A DNA stretch of 64,000 nt from Leucobacter luti. Lineage in GTDB: Bacteria > Actinomycetota > Actinomycetes > Actinomycetales > Microbacteriaceae. This document shows positions 8,084-15,979 of this stretch, in pieces. Under the pieces are notes generated by a model, which was not told the DNA's origin, made no database searches, and saw only the letters and a list, made by a program, of their open reading frames with translations. The DNA lies in assembly GCF_004217175.1 (NCBI RefSeq), contig NZ_SHKI01000003.1:558697-622696 (forward strand), read 5' to 3'. The number at the start of each line of letters is the position of its first letter. The first letter of the stretch is position 1. The translations under genes and the position numbers were made by a program.

Positions 8084-8596
8084 CTATTCGCCCGAGGAGT
8101 GCTCGGGGGCGACCCAGAGCTCGTCGTCGGTGCGGAAGGCCTGCCACAGCGCGTAGCCGACACCCACGGCGGCGACCGCGCCGAGGCTCAGCGCGATGAT
8201 GCCGCCGGCCTTACGCTTCTTCTTGACCGGGGCGATGTAGCCCGCGCGCTCGCCAAAACTGCGGACCTGCGCGGCTGCCTGCGGGCTCTCGATCTCGTCG
8301 AGCGCGCGAATCGTGCGGGCCAGGGCGCTCGCGACGAGCGGGGTGGTGACGCGACGCACGCTGTTCGCGGCGCGGCGAGCAGACGCGACACCGCGATCGA
8401 CGGTGGGGCGCACTGCCTCGAGCGTCTCGTCGACGCGAGGCGCGAGGTGCTCGTCGCTCAGCAGCTTCGCCTGCCGGCCTGCCTGTCCCAGCACGTCACC
8501 GGCGTGGCTGAGCACGATGCGCTGCTGATCGAGCAGCTCCTGTGCATCACCCCGCAGGCTCCGCAGTTCGCGGCGGCGCTTCCGTGAGAGCTTCAT
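8084..8596 (-). CDS. Small membrane-anchored protein with helical N-terminal domain
   Basis: A 170-residue protein: an Arg/Lys-rich start, then about 110 residues of predicted helix (SRKRRRELRSLRGDAQELL), a basic KKKRK patch, one membrane segment (IIALSLGAVAAVGVGYALW) near residues 135-153 and a short acidic end. The ATG at 8594-8596 is preceded by AGGAGGAC five bases upstream, which decides the start over longer readings. I recognise no characterised family; it resembles conserved actinobacterial DNA/RNA helicase-neighbour or hypothetical proteins found beside ppiA. The topology probably places the basic N-terminal part in the cytoplasm. Confidence 0.65.
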   Translation of the reverse strand: MKLSRKRRRELRSLRGDAQELLDQQRIVLSHAGDVLGQAGRQAKLLSDEHLAPRVDETLEAVRPTVDRGVASARRAANSVRRVTTPLVASALARTIRALDEIESPQAAAQVRSFGERAGYIAPVKKKRKAGGIIALSLGAVAAVGVGYALWQAFRTDDELWVAPEHSSGE

Positions 8597-8768
8597 AACT
8601 GTCCTCCTAGCTCGGCGAGGCGATGCGAAATATGCTCGCTCTCCCCACGCTACACTGAAGCACCCAGTCCGCGGGGGTCGGAAACCGGGCGTGGCCGGTG
8701 AATCTCTTCTCCCACACAGCTCCGAATCGCTCACGGCGGGTGTTCGGTTCTGGCGGCTGATGCCCGCC

Positions 8769-8774
8769 TACACT
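8769..8774 (+). promoter_or_regulatory. -10 element, probable leaderless promoter of ppiA
   Basis: TACACT ends seven bases before the ATG at 8782. The intervening AGGGCGT is too close to the start to act as a normal ribosome binding site, so a leaderless or near-leaderless mRNA is likely. Confidence 0.55.
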
Positions 8775-8781
8775 AGGGCGT

Positions 8782-9291
8782 ATGACCATTCACACCTCTG
8801 TAGCGACCATCCACACGAACCACGGCGACATCGTGATCAACCTCTTTGGGGATCACGCGCCGAAGACGGTGAAGAACTTCGTCGACCTTTCCGAGAAGGG
8901 GTTCTACGACGGCGTCATCTTCCACCGCATCATCCCCAACTTCATGATCCAGGGCGGCGACCCCACCGGCACGGGCACCGGCGGCCCGGGCTACAACTTC
9001 GACGACGAGATCCACCCGGAGCTCGGCTTCACGCAGCCGTACCAGCTTGCTATGGCAAACGCGGGCAAGCGCCCCGACATGACCGGGCGCCTCGCCGGCA
9101 CGAACGGCTCGCAGTTCTTCATCACCACGATTGCGCCCGACTGGCTCAACGGCAAGCACACCATCTTCGGTGAGGTCGCTGACGACGCCTCGAAGGCCGT
9201 CGTTGACGCGATCTCCGCGGTGCAGACCGGTGCGATGGACCGTCCCGTCGAGGACGTGGTCATCACCGGCGTCGACATCGTCGAGGCGTAA
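8782..9291 (+). CDS. ppiA: Cyclophilin-type peptidyl-prolyl cis-trans isomerase
   Basis: This 169-residue single-domain cyclophilin has the conserved [19 protein letters not shown] core (catalytic arginine in FHRII), the AMANAG strand and GSQFFITT. It lacks a signal peptide, so it acts in the cytoplasm as a folding helper. A ppiA gene next to a rhomboid protease and crgA is the usual actinobacterial arrangement near the replication origin. It is followed after five bases by the rhomboid gene, probably in one transcript. Confidence 0.93.
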   Translation: MTIHTSVATIHTNHGDIVINLFGDHAPKTVKNFVDLSEKGFYDGVIFHRIIPNFMIQGGDPTGTGTGGPGYNFDDEIHPELGFTQPYQLAMANAGKRPDMTGRLAGTNGSQFFITTIAPDWLNGKHTIFGEVADDASKAVVDAISAVQTGAMDRPVEDVVITGVDIVEA

Positions 9292-9296
9292 GGGAC

Positions 9297-10238
9297 ATGG
9301 TGGCGAGTGGATCGGGGCCCGCATTCGGCGAGCGCGTCGAGTATGGACCGAACGACGTCTGCTATCGCCACCCGAACGTGCACAGCTTCACGCTGTGCCA
9401 GCGGTGCGGCCGCACCATCTGCCCACAGTGTCAGGTGGTGTCGGCCGTTGGCGTGCTCTGCCCCGACTGCGTGAAGCAGACGCAGCCGGGCACCGCACAG
9501 CGCGCGGCGCGGGCGTCCCGGGTCACGGGGCGCCGCATCGCGGCGTCGGATACCCCGGTGACATACGCAATCATGATCGCGTGCGCCGTGGTGTTCGTGC
9601 TGCAGCTGATCAGCCACTACTTCGGCGCCGACGAGGTGACGCGCACCCTCTGGTACGCGCCGCTGTACTCCCTGCCGCCCGAGGTGCTGCCGAGCGATCT
9701 CGGATTCGAGCCGTGGCGCATGTTCACCGCGATGTTCACGCACTCAACCGGGTTTATCTTCCACATCCTGTTTAACATGTACGCGCTCTGGCTGTTCGGG
9801 CGCAACCTGGAGCAGACGATCGGGCGTGGGGCGTATCTCGCCCTGTACCTGCTCGCCGGTGTGGGCGGGTCGCTCGGCGTGATGTACTGGGCGTACGTGT
9901 CACCGGAGACGATCAACATCCCCACGGTCGGCGCCTCGGGTGCGATCTTCGGGGTCCTGGCAGCGACTCTCGTCGCGTTCCGTGCAGCGCGGGTCAACGT
10001 CACCTCGCTCGCGGTGCTCCTCGCCATCAACTTCGGGATCGGGCTGATCCCGGGTGCGAGCATCTCCTGGCAGGCCCACCTCGGCGGCATCATCGTCGGC
10101 AGTGCGGTGATGGGGATCCTGCTTGCAACGCGGGGGCCGCGTCGCAAGACGCTCCGGATCTGGTCGCTCGTGGGAGTCGGCGTGGTGCTTGCCGGCCTCG
10201 CCTGCGGGTACTTCGTGGTGCTGCCCGCGATCTTCTAG
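9297..10238 (+). CDS. Rhomboid intramembrane serine protease with N-terminal zinc-binding domain
   Basis: The 313-residue protein begins with a B-box-like cysteine/histidine cluster (CYRHPNVHSFTLCQRCGRTI, then CPQC and CPDC within residues 18-60) that should bind zinc. Six or seven membrane segments follow. The rhomboid catalytic serine lies in GASGAIFG and the catalytic histidine in AHLGGIIVG, so the enzyme appears active. It cleaves membrane proteins within or near the bilayer; substrates are unknown in this group. The N-terminal zinc module is typical of actinobacterial rhomboids. A strong hairpin follows the stop. Confidence 0.92.
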   Translation: MVASGSGPAFGERVEYGPNDVCYRHPNVHSFTLCQRCGRTICPQCQVVSAVGVLCPDCVKQTQPGTAQRAARASRVTGRRIAASDTPVTYAIMIACAVVFVLQLISHYFGADEVTRTLWYAPLYSLPPEVLPSDLGFEPWRMFTAMFTHSTGFIFHILFNMYALWLFGRNLEQTIGRGAYLALYLLAGVGGSLGVMYWAYVSPETINIPTVGASGAIFGVLAATLVAFRAARVNVTSLAVLLAINFGIGLIPGASISWQAHLGGIIVGSAVMGILLATRGPRRKTLRIWSLVGVGVVLAGLACGYFVVLPAIF

Positions 10239-10252
10239 CGGGGGCTGCGCTG

Positions 10253-10294
10253 GGGGCGCACCGGGCCAGGGTCTCCCTGCGCCGGGTGCGCCCC
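10253..10294 (+). terminator. Terminator after the rhomboid gene
   Basis: GGGGCGCACC (10253-10262) and GGTGCGCCCC (10285-10294) form a perfect ten-base stem with a 22-base loop, followed by TTGCGTTCT. It lies 15 bases past the stop codon. Confidence 0.6.
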
Positions 10295-10365
10295 TTGCGT
10301 TCTGTGGGGCACTCACTGCGGTGCGCGCGGTGTGTATCGTGTCGTGTGCGGCACGCAGCCCGCAC

Positions 10366-10407
10366 AAAAAACTCGCTGTGTGCGACGAGTGCCGCACACA
10401 GCGAGTT
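10366..10407 (-). terminator. Rho-independent terminator of crgA
   Basis: Arms AACTCGCTGTGTGCG (10370-10384) and CGCACACAGCGAGTT (10393-10407) pair over 15 bases. On the minus strand the stem is followed directly by TTTTTTG, making a textbook terminator for crgA. Its base is shared with a perfect DnaA box. Confidence 0.8.
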
Positions 10408-10414
10408 ATCCACA
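10406..10414 (+). promoter_or_regulatory. Perfect DnaA box
   Basis: TTATCCACA at 10406-10414 matches the consensus DnaA-binding 9-mer exactly. Its first two bases are the end of the crgA terminator stem. Only one perfect copy is seen here, so it is not itself an origin. Confidence 0.55.
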
Positions 10415-10482
10415 GGGTTCTCCCCAGCCTGGGGAGGAATTACAGCGGTGTGATTTGAGCGCGAAGGCTCAGCGCGGTGGGG

Positions 10483-10758
10483 TTACTTCCACCACGGGGT
10501 CATGAGGAACCCGACCAGCACGAGGCCGAAGCCGACAAAGATGTTCGCCTGACCGAAGGCCGGTACCGGCAGCTGCATGTTGCCGCTCGTGATGTAGTAG
10601 AGCACGATCCAGACGAGCCCGAGCAGCATGAAGCCGAACATCACCGGCTTGAACCACACCGGGTTCGGAGCATCCTTTCGAGCCGCCGCGAGCTCCGCAC
10701 GATCGCGGTCGAGCTCACCCGAGTTGCGCTTGCTTACATTCTTCCCTGCTGCTGCCAT
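10483..10758 (-). CDS. crgA: Cell division protein CrgA
   Basis: This 91-residue protein has two membrane segments (about residues 37-56 and 68-86) with the short, highly charged N-terminus and the NPVWFKPVMFG and TPWWK motifs typical of CrgA. CrgA helps recruit FtsI and other division proteins to the septum in mycobacteria and affects FtsZ in Streptomyces. It reads away from the sortase gene, and both start from TAGAAT -10 elements right at the coding starts. A strong terminator follows. Confidence 0.93.
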   Translation of the reverse strand: MAAAGKNVSKRNSGELDRDRAELAAARKDAPNPVWFKPVMFGFMLLGLVWIVLYYITSGNMQLPVPAFGQANIFVGFGLVLVGFLMTPWWK

Positions 10759-10765
10759 GGGATTG

Positions 10766-10771
10766 ATTCTA
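10766..10771 (-). promoter_or_regulatory. -10 element, probable leaderless promoter of crgA
   Basis: On the minus strand TAGAAT ends seven bases before the crgA ATG (10756-10758). No ribosome binding site is present between them. Confidence 0.6.
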
Positions 10772-10804
10772 GTCTGTCCCGCGGCTGGTCACAGGTGCAC
10801 AATC

Positions 10805-10810
10805 TAGAAT
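10805..10810 (+). promoter_or_regulatory. -10 element, probable leaderless promoter of the sortase operon
   Basis: TAGAAT ends six bases before the ATG at 10817. It mirrors the crgA -10 only about 35 bases away, so the two promoters are divergent and close together. Confidence 0.6.
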
Positions 10811-10816
10811 GACAGT

Positions 10817-11575
10817 ATGACGGAGACGGAACGCGCGCGTACCCGCCGCCGCAGGGCGCGCCTGAGCCCACTGACGGTGATCGGCGAGCTGTTGCTGGTG
10901 GCCGGTCTCGGGGTGCTCGGGTACATCGTGTGGCAGCCCTGGCACACCGGGGTCACGGTCACCGCCCAGCAGCAAGAACTCTCGGCGGCCGACTCAGCGG
11001 AGTGGGAGGCGAACGCGAAGCCCCTGCAGACCGAGGGGGTCCCCGTCCCGGAGAAGCCCGAGGCCGCCGAGGTCTTCGCGGTGCTGCACGCCCCGGCCTT
11101 CGGCACCACGTACGCGAACCGGATCGGCGAGACGACCGACTGGTGGACCGTGCTCAACCTCGACGAAAAGGGGATCGGGCACTACGAGACCACGCAGCTG
11201 CCCGGCGAGGTGGGCAACTTCGCGCTCGCTGGACACCGCTCGGGCCCGCTCATCAACTCCTTCCGCGAGGTGATGAACCTGCGCGTGGGTGATCCGCTCT
11301 TCATTGAGACCGCGGACGGCTGGTACACCTACCGCTTCCGCTCGATCGAGTACGTGCTTCCAAACGAGACTGACGTGCTCAACCCGTTCCCGCGGCTCGA
11401 GGGCGAGCCCGGCGTGGACCAGATTCTCACGCTCACGACCTGCCACCCGAAGTGGGCGGGCAGCGACGAGCGTGCGATCGCCTACTCGGTCTTTGAGGGC
11501 TTCCAGGCCCGCGCAGATGGCCCGCCGGCCGAACTCCTTGAACTGAACCCCGCACTGAAGGGAACCGCGAGCTGA
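10817..11575 (+). CDS. Class E sortase
   Basis: This 252-residue transpeptidase has an N-terminal membrane anchor (residues 18-40, PLTVIGELLLVAGLGVLGYI) and an extracellular sortase domain with the catalytic histidine in LAGHRSG (near residue 136), the cysteine in LTTCHPKW (near 212) and the arginine in SDERAIAY. The arrangement fits actinobacterial class E enzymes, which prefer LAxTG over LPxTG. A matching substrate with LARTG is encoded at 24828-27599. It is coupled by overlapping stop/start to a 52-residue membrane protein and then pabA, a layout conserved in this group. Confidence 0.9.
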   Translation: MTETERARTRRRRARLSPLTVIGELLLVAGLGVLGYIVWQPWHTGVTVTAQQQELSAADSAEWEANAKPLQTEGVPVPEKPEAAEVFAVLHAPAFGTTYANRIGETTDWWTVLNLDEKGIGHYETTQLPGEVGNFALAGHRSGPLINSFREVMNLRVGDPLFIETADGWYTYRFRSIEYVLPNETDVLNPFPRLEGEPGVDQILTLTTCHPKWAGSDERAIAYSVFEGFQARADGPPAELLELNPALKGTAS

Positions 11576-11733
11576 TGTTTTCGATCCTGTGGCGTTTCTT
11601 CCCCGGCCCCGCCTGGTTCCGGGTCATTGTCCTGCTCGCGGCGGTGGTGGCGCTCGTGTGGGCGCTCATTACGTACGTGTACCCCTGGGTGGCGATTCAG
11701 CTGCCCTCTCCGGAAGTGACGGTTGGCTCATGA
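11575..11733 (+). CDS. 52-residue single-pass membrane protein
   Basis: The ATG shares its A with the sortase stop codon (TGATG), and the TGA stop overlaps the pabA ATG (ATGA), so the gene is locked between two others by translational coupling. The product has an aromatic start (MFSILWRFFPGPAWF), one membrane helix of about 22 residues (RVIVLLAAVVALVWALITYV) and a short outer tail, YPWVAIQLPSPEVTVGS. No family is recognised. The position suggests a partner or regulator of the sortase, but that is inference. It is short enough to be missed by automatic annotation. Confidence 0.75.
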   Translation: MFSILWRFFPGPAWFRVIVLLAAVVALVWALITYVYPWVAIQLPSPEVTVGS

Positions 11734-12362
11734 CTCGAATCCTCGTGATCGATAACTACGACAGCTTTGTGTACACGCTCAACGGCTATCTGCAGCAGCT
11801 CGGGGCAACCACGCTCGTGGTGCGCAACGACGAGGTGTCCCCGGGCGAGCTCGAGCAGCTCGTCGGCGACTTCGACGGGGTACTCATTTCCCCTGGTCCC
11901 GGCACGCCGACGGATGCGGGGGTATCGATCGCCATGGTGGGCATCGCGCTCCGCACCGGGATCCCGCTGCTCGGGGTGTGCCTGGGACACCAGGCGATCG
12001 CCGAGGCGCTCGGCGCAACGGTCACCCACGCGGACGAGCTCATGCACGGCAAGGTGTCGCGCGTGCGCCACAGCGACGACTCGTTCTTCGCCAACGTGCC
12101 CAGTGAGTTCGACGCGACGCGCTACCACTCGCTCGCGGTCGTGCGCGACACGGTGCCCGAGACACTCACGATCACCGCGGAGACCGCCGGTGGCGTGGTC
12201 ATGGCACTGCGGCACCGGGAGCTTCCCATCTACGGCGTGCAGTATCACCCCGAGTCGGTGCTCACCGAGGGTGGGTACCAGCAGCTCGGCAACTGGCTCG
12301 CCGCGGCCGGGCTGAGCAACGCGGCGGAGATCGCGCGCACCCTCAGCCCGCTCCTGCGCTAG
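11730..12362 (+). CDS. pabA: Class I glutamine amidotransferase, PabA/TrpG type
   Basis: This 210-residue glutaminase has the nucleophile cysteine in GVCLGHQA (near residue 81), the PGPGTP oxyanion motif and the catalytic His-Glu pair in YHPESVLTE. It supplies ammonia to the chorismate-utilising partner for p-aminobenzoate or anthranilate synthesis; that partner is not in the window. A pabA/trpG gene between the sortase and pknB is a common actinobacterial arrangement. The ATG at 11730 is chosen because it overlaps the upstream stop and matches the family start (ILVIDNYDSFVYTL). Confidence 0.92.
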   Translation: MTRILVIDNYDSFVYTLNGYLQQLGATTLVVRNDEVSPGELEQLVGDFDGVLISPGPGTPTDAGVSIAMVGIALRTGIPLLGVCLGHQAIAEALGATVTHADELMHGKVSRVRHSDDSFFANVPSEFDATRYHSLAVVRDTVPETLTITAETAGGVVMALRHRELPIYGVQYHPESVLTEGGYQQLGNWLAAAGLSNAAEIARTLSPLLR

Positions 12363-12377
12363 CGCGTCCCACCGCAG

Positions 12378-12421
12378 AACGCGTGAGGCCGGGTCCCGTT
12401 GGGGACCCGGCCTCACGCGTT
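12378..12421. terminator. Bidirectional terminator between pabA and pknB
   Basis: Two 20-base arms, beginning AACGCGTGAGG (12378-12397) and ending CCTCACGCGTT (12402-12421), pair perfectly around a four-base loop. It lies 15 bases past pabA and 19 bases past the convergent pknB stop, so it probably serves both. Confidence 0.75.
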
Positions 12422-12440
12422 GGTTCGCGGTGGTGTGTCG

Positions 12441-14156
12441 CTAGCCGGTGCAGTACTTCAGCTCGAGTGGCGCGCCCTGCGCCTGCTGGCCCATGGCCGA
12501 CTGCTCGAAGATTGGATACCCGTTCTGCGCCGGGCAGCTGTCCACCGGGATCTGCTGCACGCTCAGCCCGAGGCCGTCGATCAGCGACATCGCGACATCG
12601 AGGGGCTGATCCTGCAGCGCGGGGACGCTCACCATCCCGCTTGAGATCTCGACGTCAACACTCTGACCCGATTCGAGCTCGGTCCCAGCCTCGGGGCTGA
12701 CCGAGAGCACGCGATTCTCGGCCTCGATGGGGCTGTCCACCGAGGTGACCACGCCGACGGAGAGACCGAGATCCTCAATCGCCTGGGTGTACTCCGTGAG
12801 ATTCATGCGTGAGAACTCGGGCACCTTGGCAGATTCCGGGCCGGTCGACACGTAGATCGTGACGGTATCGCCCGGGCTGAGCACGGTGCCGCGCTCGGGG
12901 TCGCTCGAGACGACGTTGCCGGCCGCGATGTCCTCGCTGGTCTGCTCAACCGGCACCGCGACGAGGTCTGCCTCCTGCAGCAGCTTGATCGCTGCGGCAC
13001 GGTCGACGTCGATCAGGGCGGGAACCTCGCGCGACGAGTCGGGGAGGAACTGCTTCGGGGCGAGCGTGACGAGCCAGAAGACGACGGCGATGATGACCGC
13101 CCCGATCGTCAGGATCGCGGCCCAGGTCCACATGACCGGCGGGCGGCTCTGCGTGCGGGCGCCGCCGCCACCCTCGGCGAGCTGACGCAGCGCGAGATCA
13201 GACTCAGAGACCTCCTCGCCGCCAGAGAACAGCACGGTGTCCTGCTGCTGCAGGTCGAGCCCCGGCATGGTGCCGCTCGCCGCGAGGCGCAGGGCCTCGC
13301 GGAACTCAGACGCCGACTGGAAGCGCTTGGCCCGGTCTTTGGCGAGGCCGTAGAGCACCACGCGGTCGAGCTCGGGGGTGACCTCGGGGGCGCGCTCGCT
13401 CGGCGGCTTCGGGCGCTCGCTCACGTGCTGATACGCGACCGCCACGGCACTGTCGCCGCGGAACGGCACGTCGCCGGTGAGGAGCTCGAAGAGCAGCACC
13501 GCGGTCGAGTACAGATCCGTGCGGGCATCGATCGCCTCACCCTTCGCCTGCTCCGGCGAGAAGTAGGCGGCGGTGCCGAGGATTGCTGTGGTCTGCTGCA
13601 GCGTCGACGATGTCTCAGACACCGCGCGGGCGATGCCGAAGTCCATGACCTTGACCTGCCCGCTCTGGGTGATCATGATGTTCGCTGGCTTGATGTCCCG
13701 GTGCACGATGCCCGCGCGGTGCGAATACTCGAGCGCGGTGAGAACCGAGTCGACAACGCGGCACGCCTCGGCCTGCGAGAGCTTGTGCTCGGCGGCGAGC
13801 TGCCGCAGGTTCTTGCCCTCGACGTACTCCATCACGATGAACGGGAGTCGCTTGGGGCCCTCGGGGGTCTGAATCAGGTCATCGCCCGCGTCGAACACCC
13901 GAACCACGGTGGGGTGCGCCATGCGAGAAGCCGACTGCGCCTCCTGGCGGAACCGTGACCTGAACTGGTCGTCACCGGCGAGCTCGGCCTTCATCACCTT
14001 GATGGCAACCTGGCGGCCAAGCTTGGTGTCGGTGCCGCGATAGACGGTCGCCATGCCGCCCTGCCCAACGAACTCCCCGATAGCGTAGCGGCCAGCGAGA
14101 ATGCGCTGCTCGCCGTCCGATGCTGCTTCGGGCATGGTCACCTCTTCCGTGCTCAT
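12441..14156 (-). CDS. pknB: Serine/threonine protein kinase with PASTA repeats, PknB type
   Basis: This 571-residue membrane kinase has an N-terminal Hanks-type kinase domain (glycine loop GQGGMATVY, catalytic lysine in VAIKVMK, HRDIKPANIM catalytic loop, DFGIAR), a membrane segment around residues 342-362 and three extracellular PASTA repeats that bind peptidoglycan fragments or lipid II. The C-terminal segment ends with two cysteines (DSCPAQNG and KYCTG) that could form a disulfide. PknB controls wall synthesis and division. The ATG is preceded by GGAGGC at correct spacing. It is the last gene of the fhaA-to-pknB operon and ends at the bidirectional terminator. Confidence 0.95.
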   Translation of the reverse strand: MSTEEVTMPEAASDGEQRILAGRYAIGEFVGQGGMATVYRGTDTKLGRQVAIKVMKAELAGDDQFRSRFRQEAQSASRMAHPTVVRVFDAGDDLIQTPEGPKRLPFIVMEYVEGKNLRQLAAEHKLSQAEACRVVDSVLTALEYSHRAGIVHRDIKPANIMITQSGQVKVMDFGIARAVSETSSTLQQTTAILGTAAYFSPEQAKGEAIDARTDLYSTAVLLFELLTGDVPFRGDSAVAVAYQHVSERPKPPSERAPEVTPELDRVVLYGLAKDRAKRFQSASEFREALRLAASGTMPGLDLQQQDTVLFSGGEEVSESDLALRQLAEGGGGARTQSRPPVMWTWAAILTIGAVIIAVVFWLVTLAPKQFLPDSSREVPALIDVDRAAAIKLLQEADLVAVPVEQTSEDIAAGNVVSSDPERGTVLSPGDTVTIYVSTGPESAKVPEFSRMNLTEYTQAIEDLGLSVGVVTSVDSPIEAENRVLSVSPEAGTELESGQSVDVEISSGMVSVPALQDQPLDVAMSLIDGLGLSVQQIPVDSCPAQNGYPIFEQSAMGQQAQGAPLELKYCTG

Positions 14157-14215
14157 GGGAATGCCTCCAAGTTTATCTGGATCGGGGCGTCTCTCGCCGA
14201 ACGGCGCGACGAGAC

Positions 14216-15979
14216 CTAGTCGTTGTCGCCCTGGTCAGGGTTCTCCGGCTTTGCCGGGGCCTTCACCACGATGCTCACGGGCTCGGAATCCGGTGAGGTG
14301 CGCGTCACGGACGAGCCGTTGCCGCAGGTCACCGAGTAGCTCACCGTGATCGCACCGTCGGCTGCGCCCTCGGCGAGCGAGTTCGCGGTCACGGGGACGC
14401 TCGGCGACTGCACCGAGCCAGCGCCGGATCCGTCACCCGAGATGGTCACGTTGTACGCCTGGAACGTGAGGCCCGTCGGGCAGCTTGCGACGCCCCAGCT
14501 CACGTTCGAGACCGCCCCCGCGTCAACGGTGGCCGGGCTCGCCGTCGGTGCAGCCGGCTGGCCAACCTCGCCGAACGCGACATTGTAGGTGAGGGTGATC
14601 GACTGGTCGAACGGCACCCGATCACCGGTGGGGTTGACCCCGGTGACCAGGTTGACCTGATCGTCGGGCGCCTGATTGCCGGGCGTGGGCTTCACGTTCG
14701 TGAACCCGCGTCCCTGCAGGATCCCGACCGCCTCGTCGATGTTCAACCCGACGAGCGAGCCCTCGTCCACCACGCCGGTGGTGACCGGCGGCGGCGTGGA
14801 GGTGGTGGTGGTCTTCGTCTTCGTGGGCTTGGGCGCCGACGTGGTCGTGGGCTTCTCGTTCGCGGAGCTGTTGCTCCAGAGCGCGAAGGCGGTGCCGGCG
14901 CCGATGATCACGAGCAGCGCGATCAGGGTGATGAGCGGCCAGCGCCACGGGCTCTTCTTCTTCTTGCCAGCGGCCTCGTCCTCGGCGAGCTGCTCCTCCT
15001 CGGTGAGCGCCGCCGTGGCGTCCGCCTGTCCGGGGAGAGCGCTCGTGCGCGGCAGTGCGGTGGTGGCGGCGTCCATCACCGACGTCTGCTCGTCCAGCAC
15101 CGTGGTCGCGGGCGCGGTCTGGCCGAGCACCTGTGGCACGTAGCTCGCGGCGAGCTGGGTGTCGCCTCGGTGCAGCGCGGTTGCAGCCTGGGCGAGCTTC
15201 GCGGCGGTCTGGGGACGTCCGGCGGCGTCCTTCGCGAGGCACGCGTACACGAGGTTGCGCACGGGCTCGGGGATGTCGCTCGGAAGATCCGGCGGGGTGT
15301 CGTTGATCTGCGCCATCGCAATGGCGACCTGCGACTCGCCCGTGAACGGGCGCCGTCCGGCCAGGCACTCGTAGGCGACCACGCCGAGCGAGTAGATGTC
15401 GGTGGTGGCGGTGGCGGTGTGCCCGCTCGCCTGCTCAGGCGCGAGGTACTGCACCGTGCCCATCACCTGACCGGTCGCGGTGAGCGGCACCTGATCGGCG
15501 ATGCGCGCGATCCCGAAGTCGGTGATCTTCACGCGCCCCTCGGGCGTGATCAGCAGGTTGCCCGGCTTGATGTCGCGGTGCACCAGGCCCGCGTCGTGCG
15601 CGGCCTGCAGCGACGTGGCGGTCTGCGCCACGATGCCAAGTACGCGGTTCGGTGGCAGCCGGCCCTCGCGCTCGATGATCGCCGAGAGCGGCTCGCCCGG
15701 TACGAGCTCCATGACGATGTACGCGGAGCCCTGCTCCTCGCCGTAGTCGAAGACGTTCGCGATGCCCTCGTGGTTGACGAGCGCGGCGTGGCGCGCCTCA
15801 GCGCGGAATCGCTCGAGGAACCCGGGATCCCCCATGTACTCATCTTTGAGGATCTTGATGGCGACGGTGCGACCGATAATGCTGTCGGTCGCGTTCCACA
15901 CCTCACCCATGCCCCCGACGGCGATCCGAGAGCTCAGCTCGTAGCGTCCGCCGAATGTGATCCCTGCAGCTGGTCTCAT
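14216..15979 (-). CDS. pknA: Serine/threonine protein kinase, PknA position, with a PASTA-like ectodomain
   Basis: This 587-residue kinase has the full catalytic set (GGMGEVW glycine loop, VAIKILK, HRDIKPGNLL, DFGIAR), a Lys-rich juxtamembrane stretch (GKKKKSPWRW), one membrane segment near residues 348-367 and a Thr/Pro-rich linker. It then has one PASTA-like repeat (VGLNIDEAVGILQGRGF) and an Ig/fibronectin-like domain with paired cysteines. Mycobacterial PknA lacks an extracellular PASTA domain, so this version is extended. It overlaps the pbpA stop by four bases and sits 59 bases upstream of pknB. It should phosphorylate division and wall-synthesis proteins together with PknB. Confidence 0.92.
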   Translation of the reverse strand: MRPAAGITFGGRYELSSRIAVGGMGEVWNATDSIIGRTVAIKILKDEYMGDPGFLERFRAEARHAALVNHEGIANVFDYGEEQGSAYIVMELVPGEPLSAIIEREGRLPPNRVLGIVAQTATSLQAAHDAGLVHRDIKPGNLLITPEGRVKITDFGIARIADQVPLTATGQVMGTVQYLAPEQASGHTATATTDIYSLGVVAYECLAGRRPFTGESQVAIAMAQINDTPPDLPSDIPEPVRNLVYACLAKDAAGRPQTAAKLAQAATALHRGDTQLAASYVPQVLGQTAPATTVLDEQTSVMDAATTALPRTSALPGQADATAALTEEEQLAEDEAAGKKKKSPWRWPLITLIALLVIIGAGTAFALWSNSSANEKPTTTSAPKPTKTKTTTTSTPPPVTTGVVDEGSLVGLNIDEAVGILQGRGFTNVKPTPGNQAPDDQVNLVTGVNPTGDRVPFDQSITLTYNVAFGEVGQPAAPTASPATVDAGAVSNVSWGVASCPTGLTFQAYNVTISGDGSGAGSVQSPSVPVTANSLAEGAADGAITVSYSVTCGNGSSVTRTSPDSEPVSIVVKAPAKPENPDQGDND

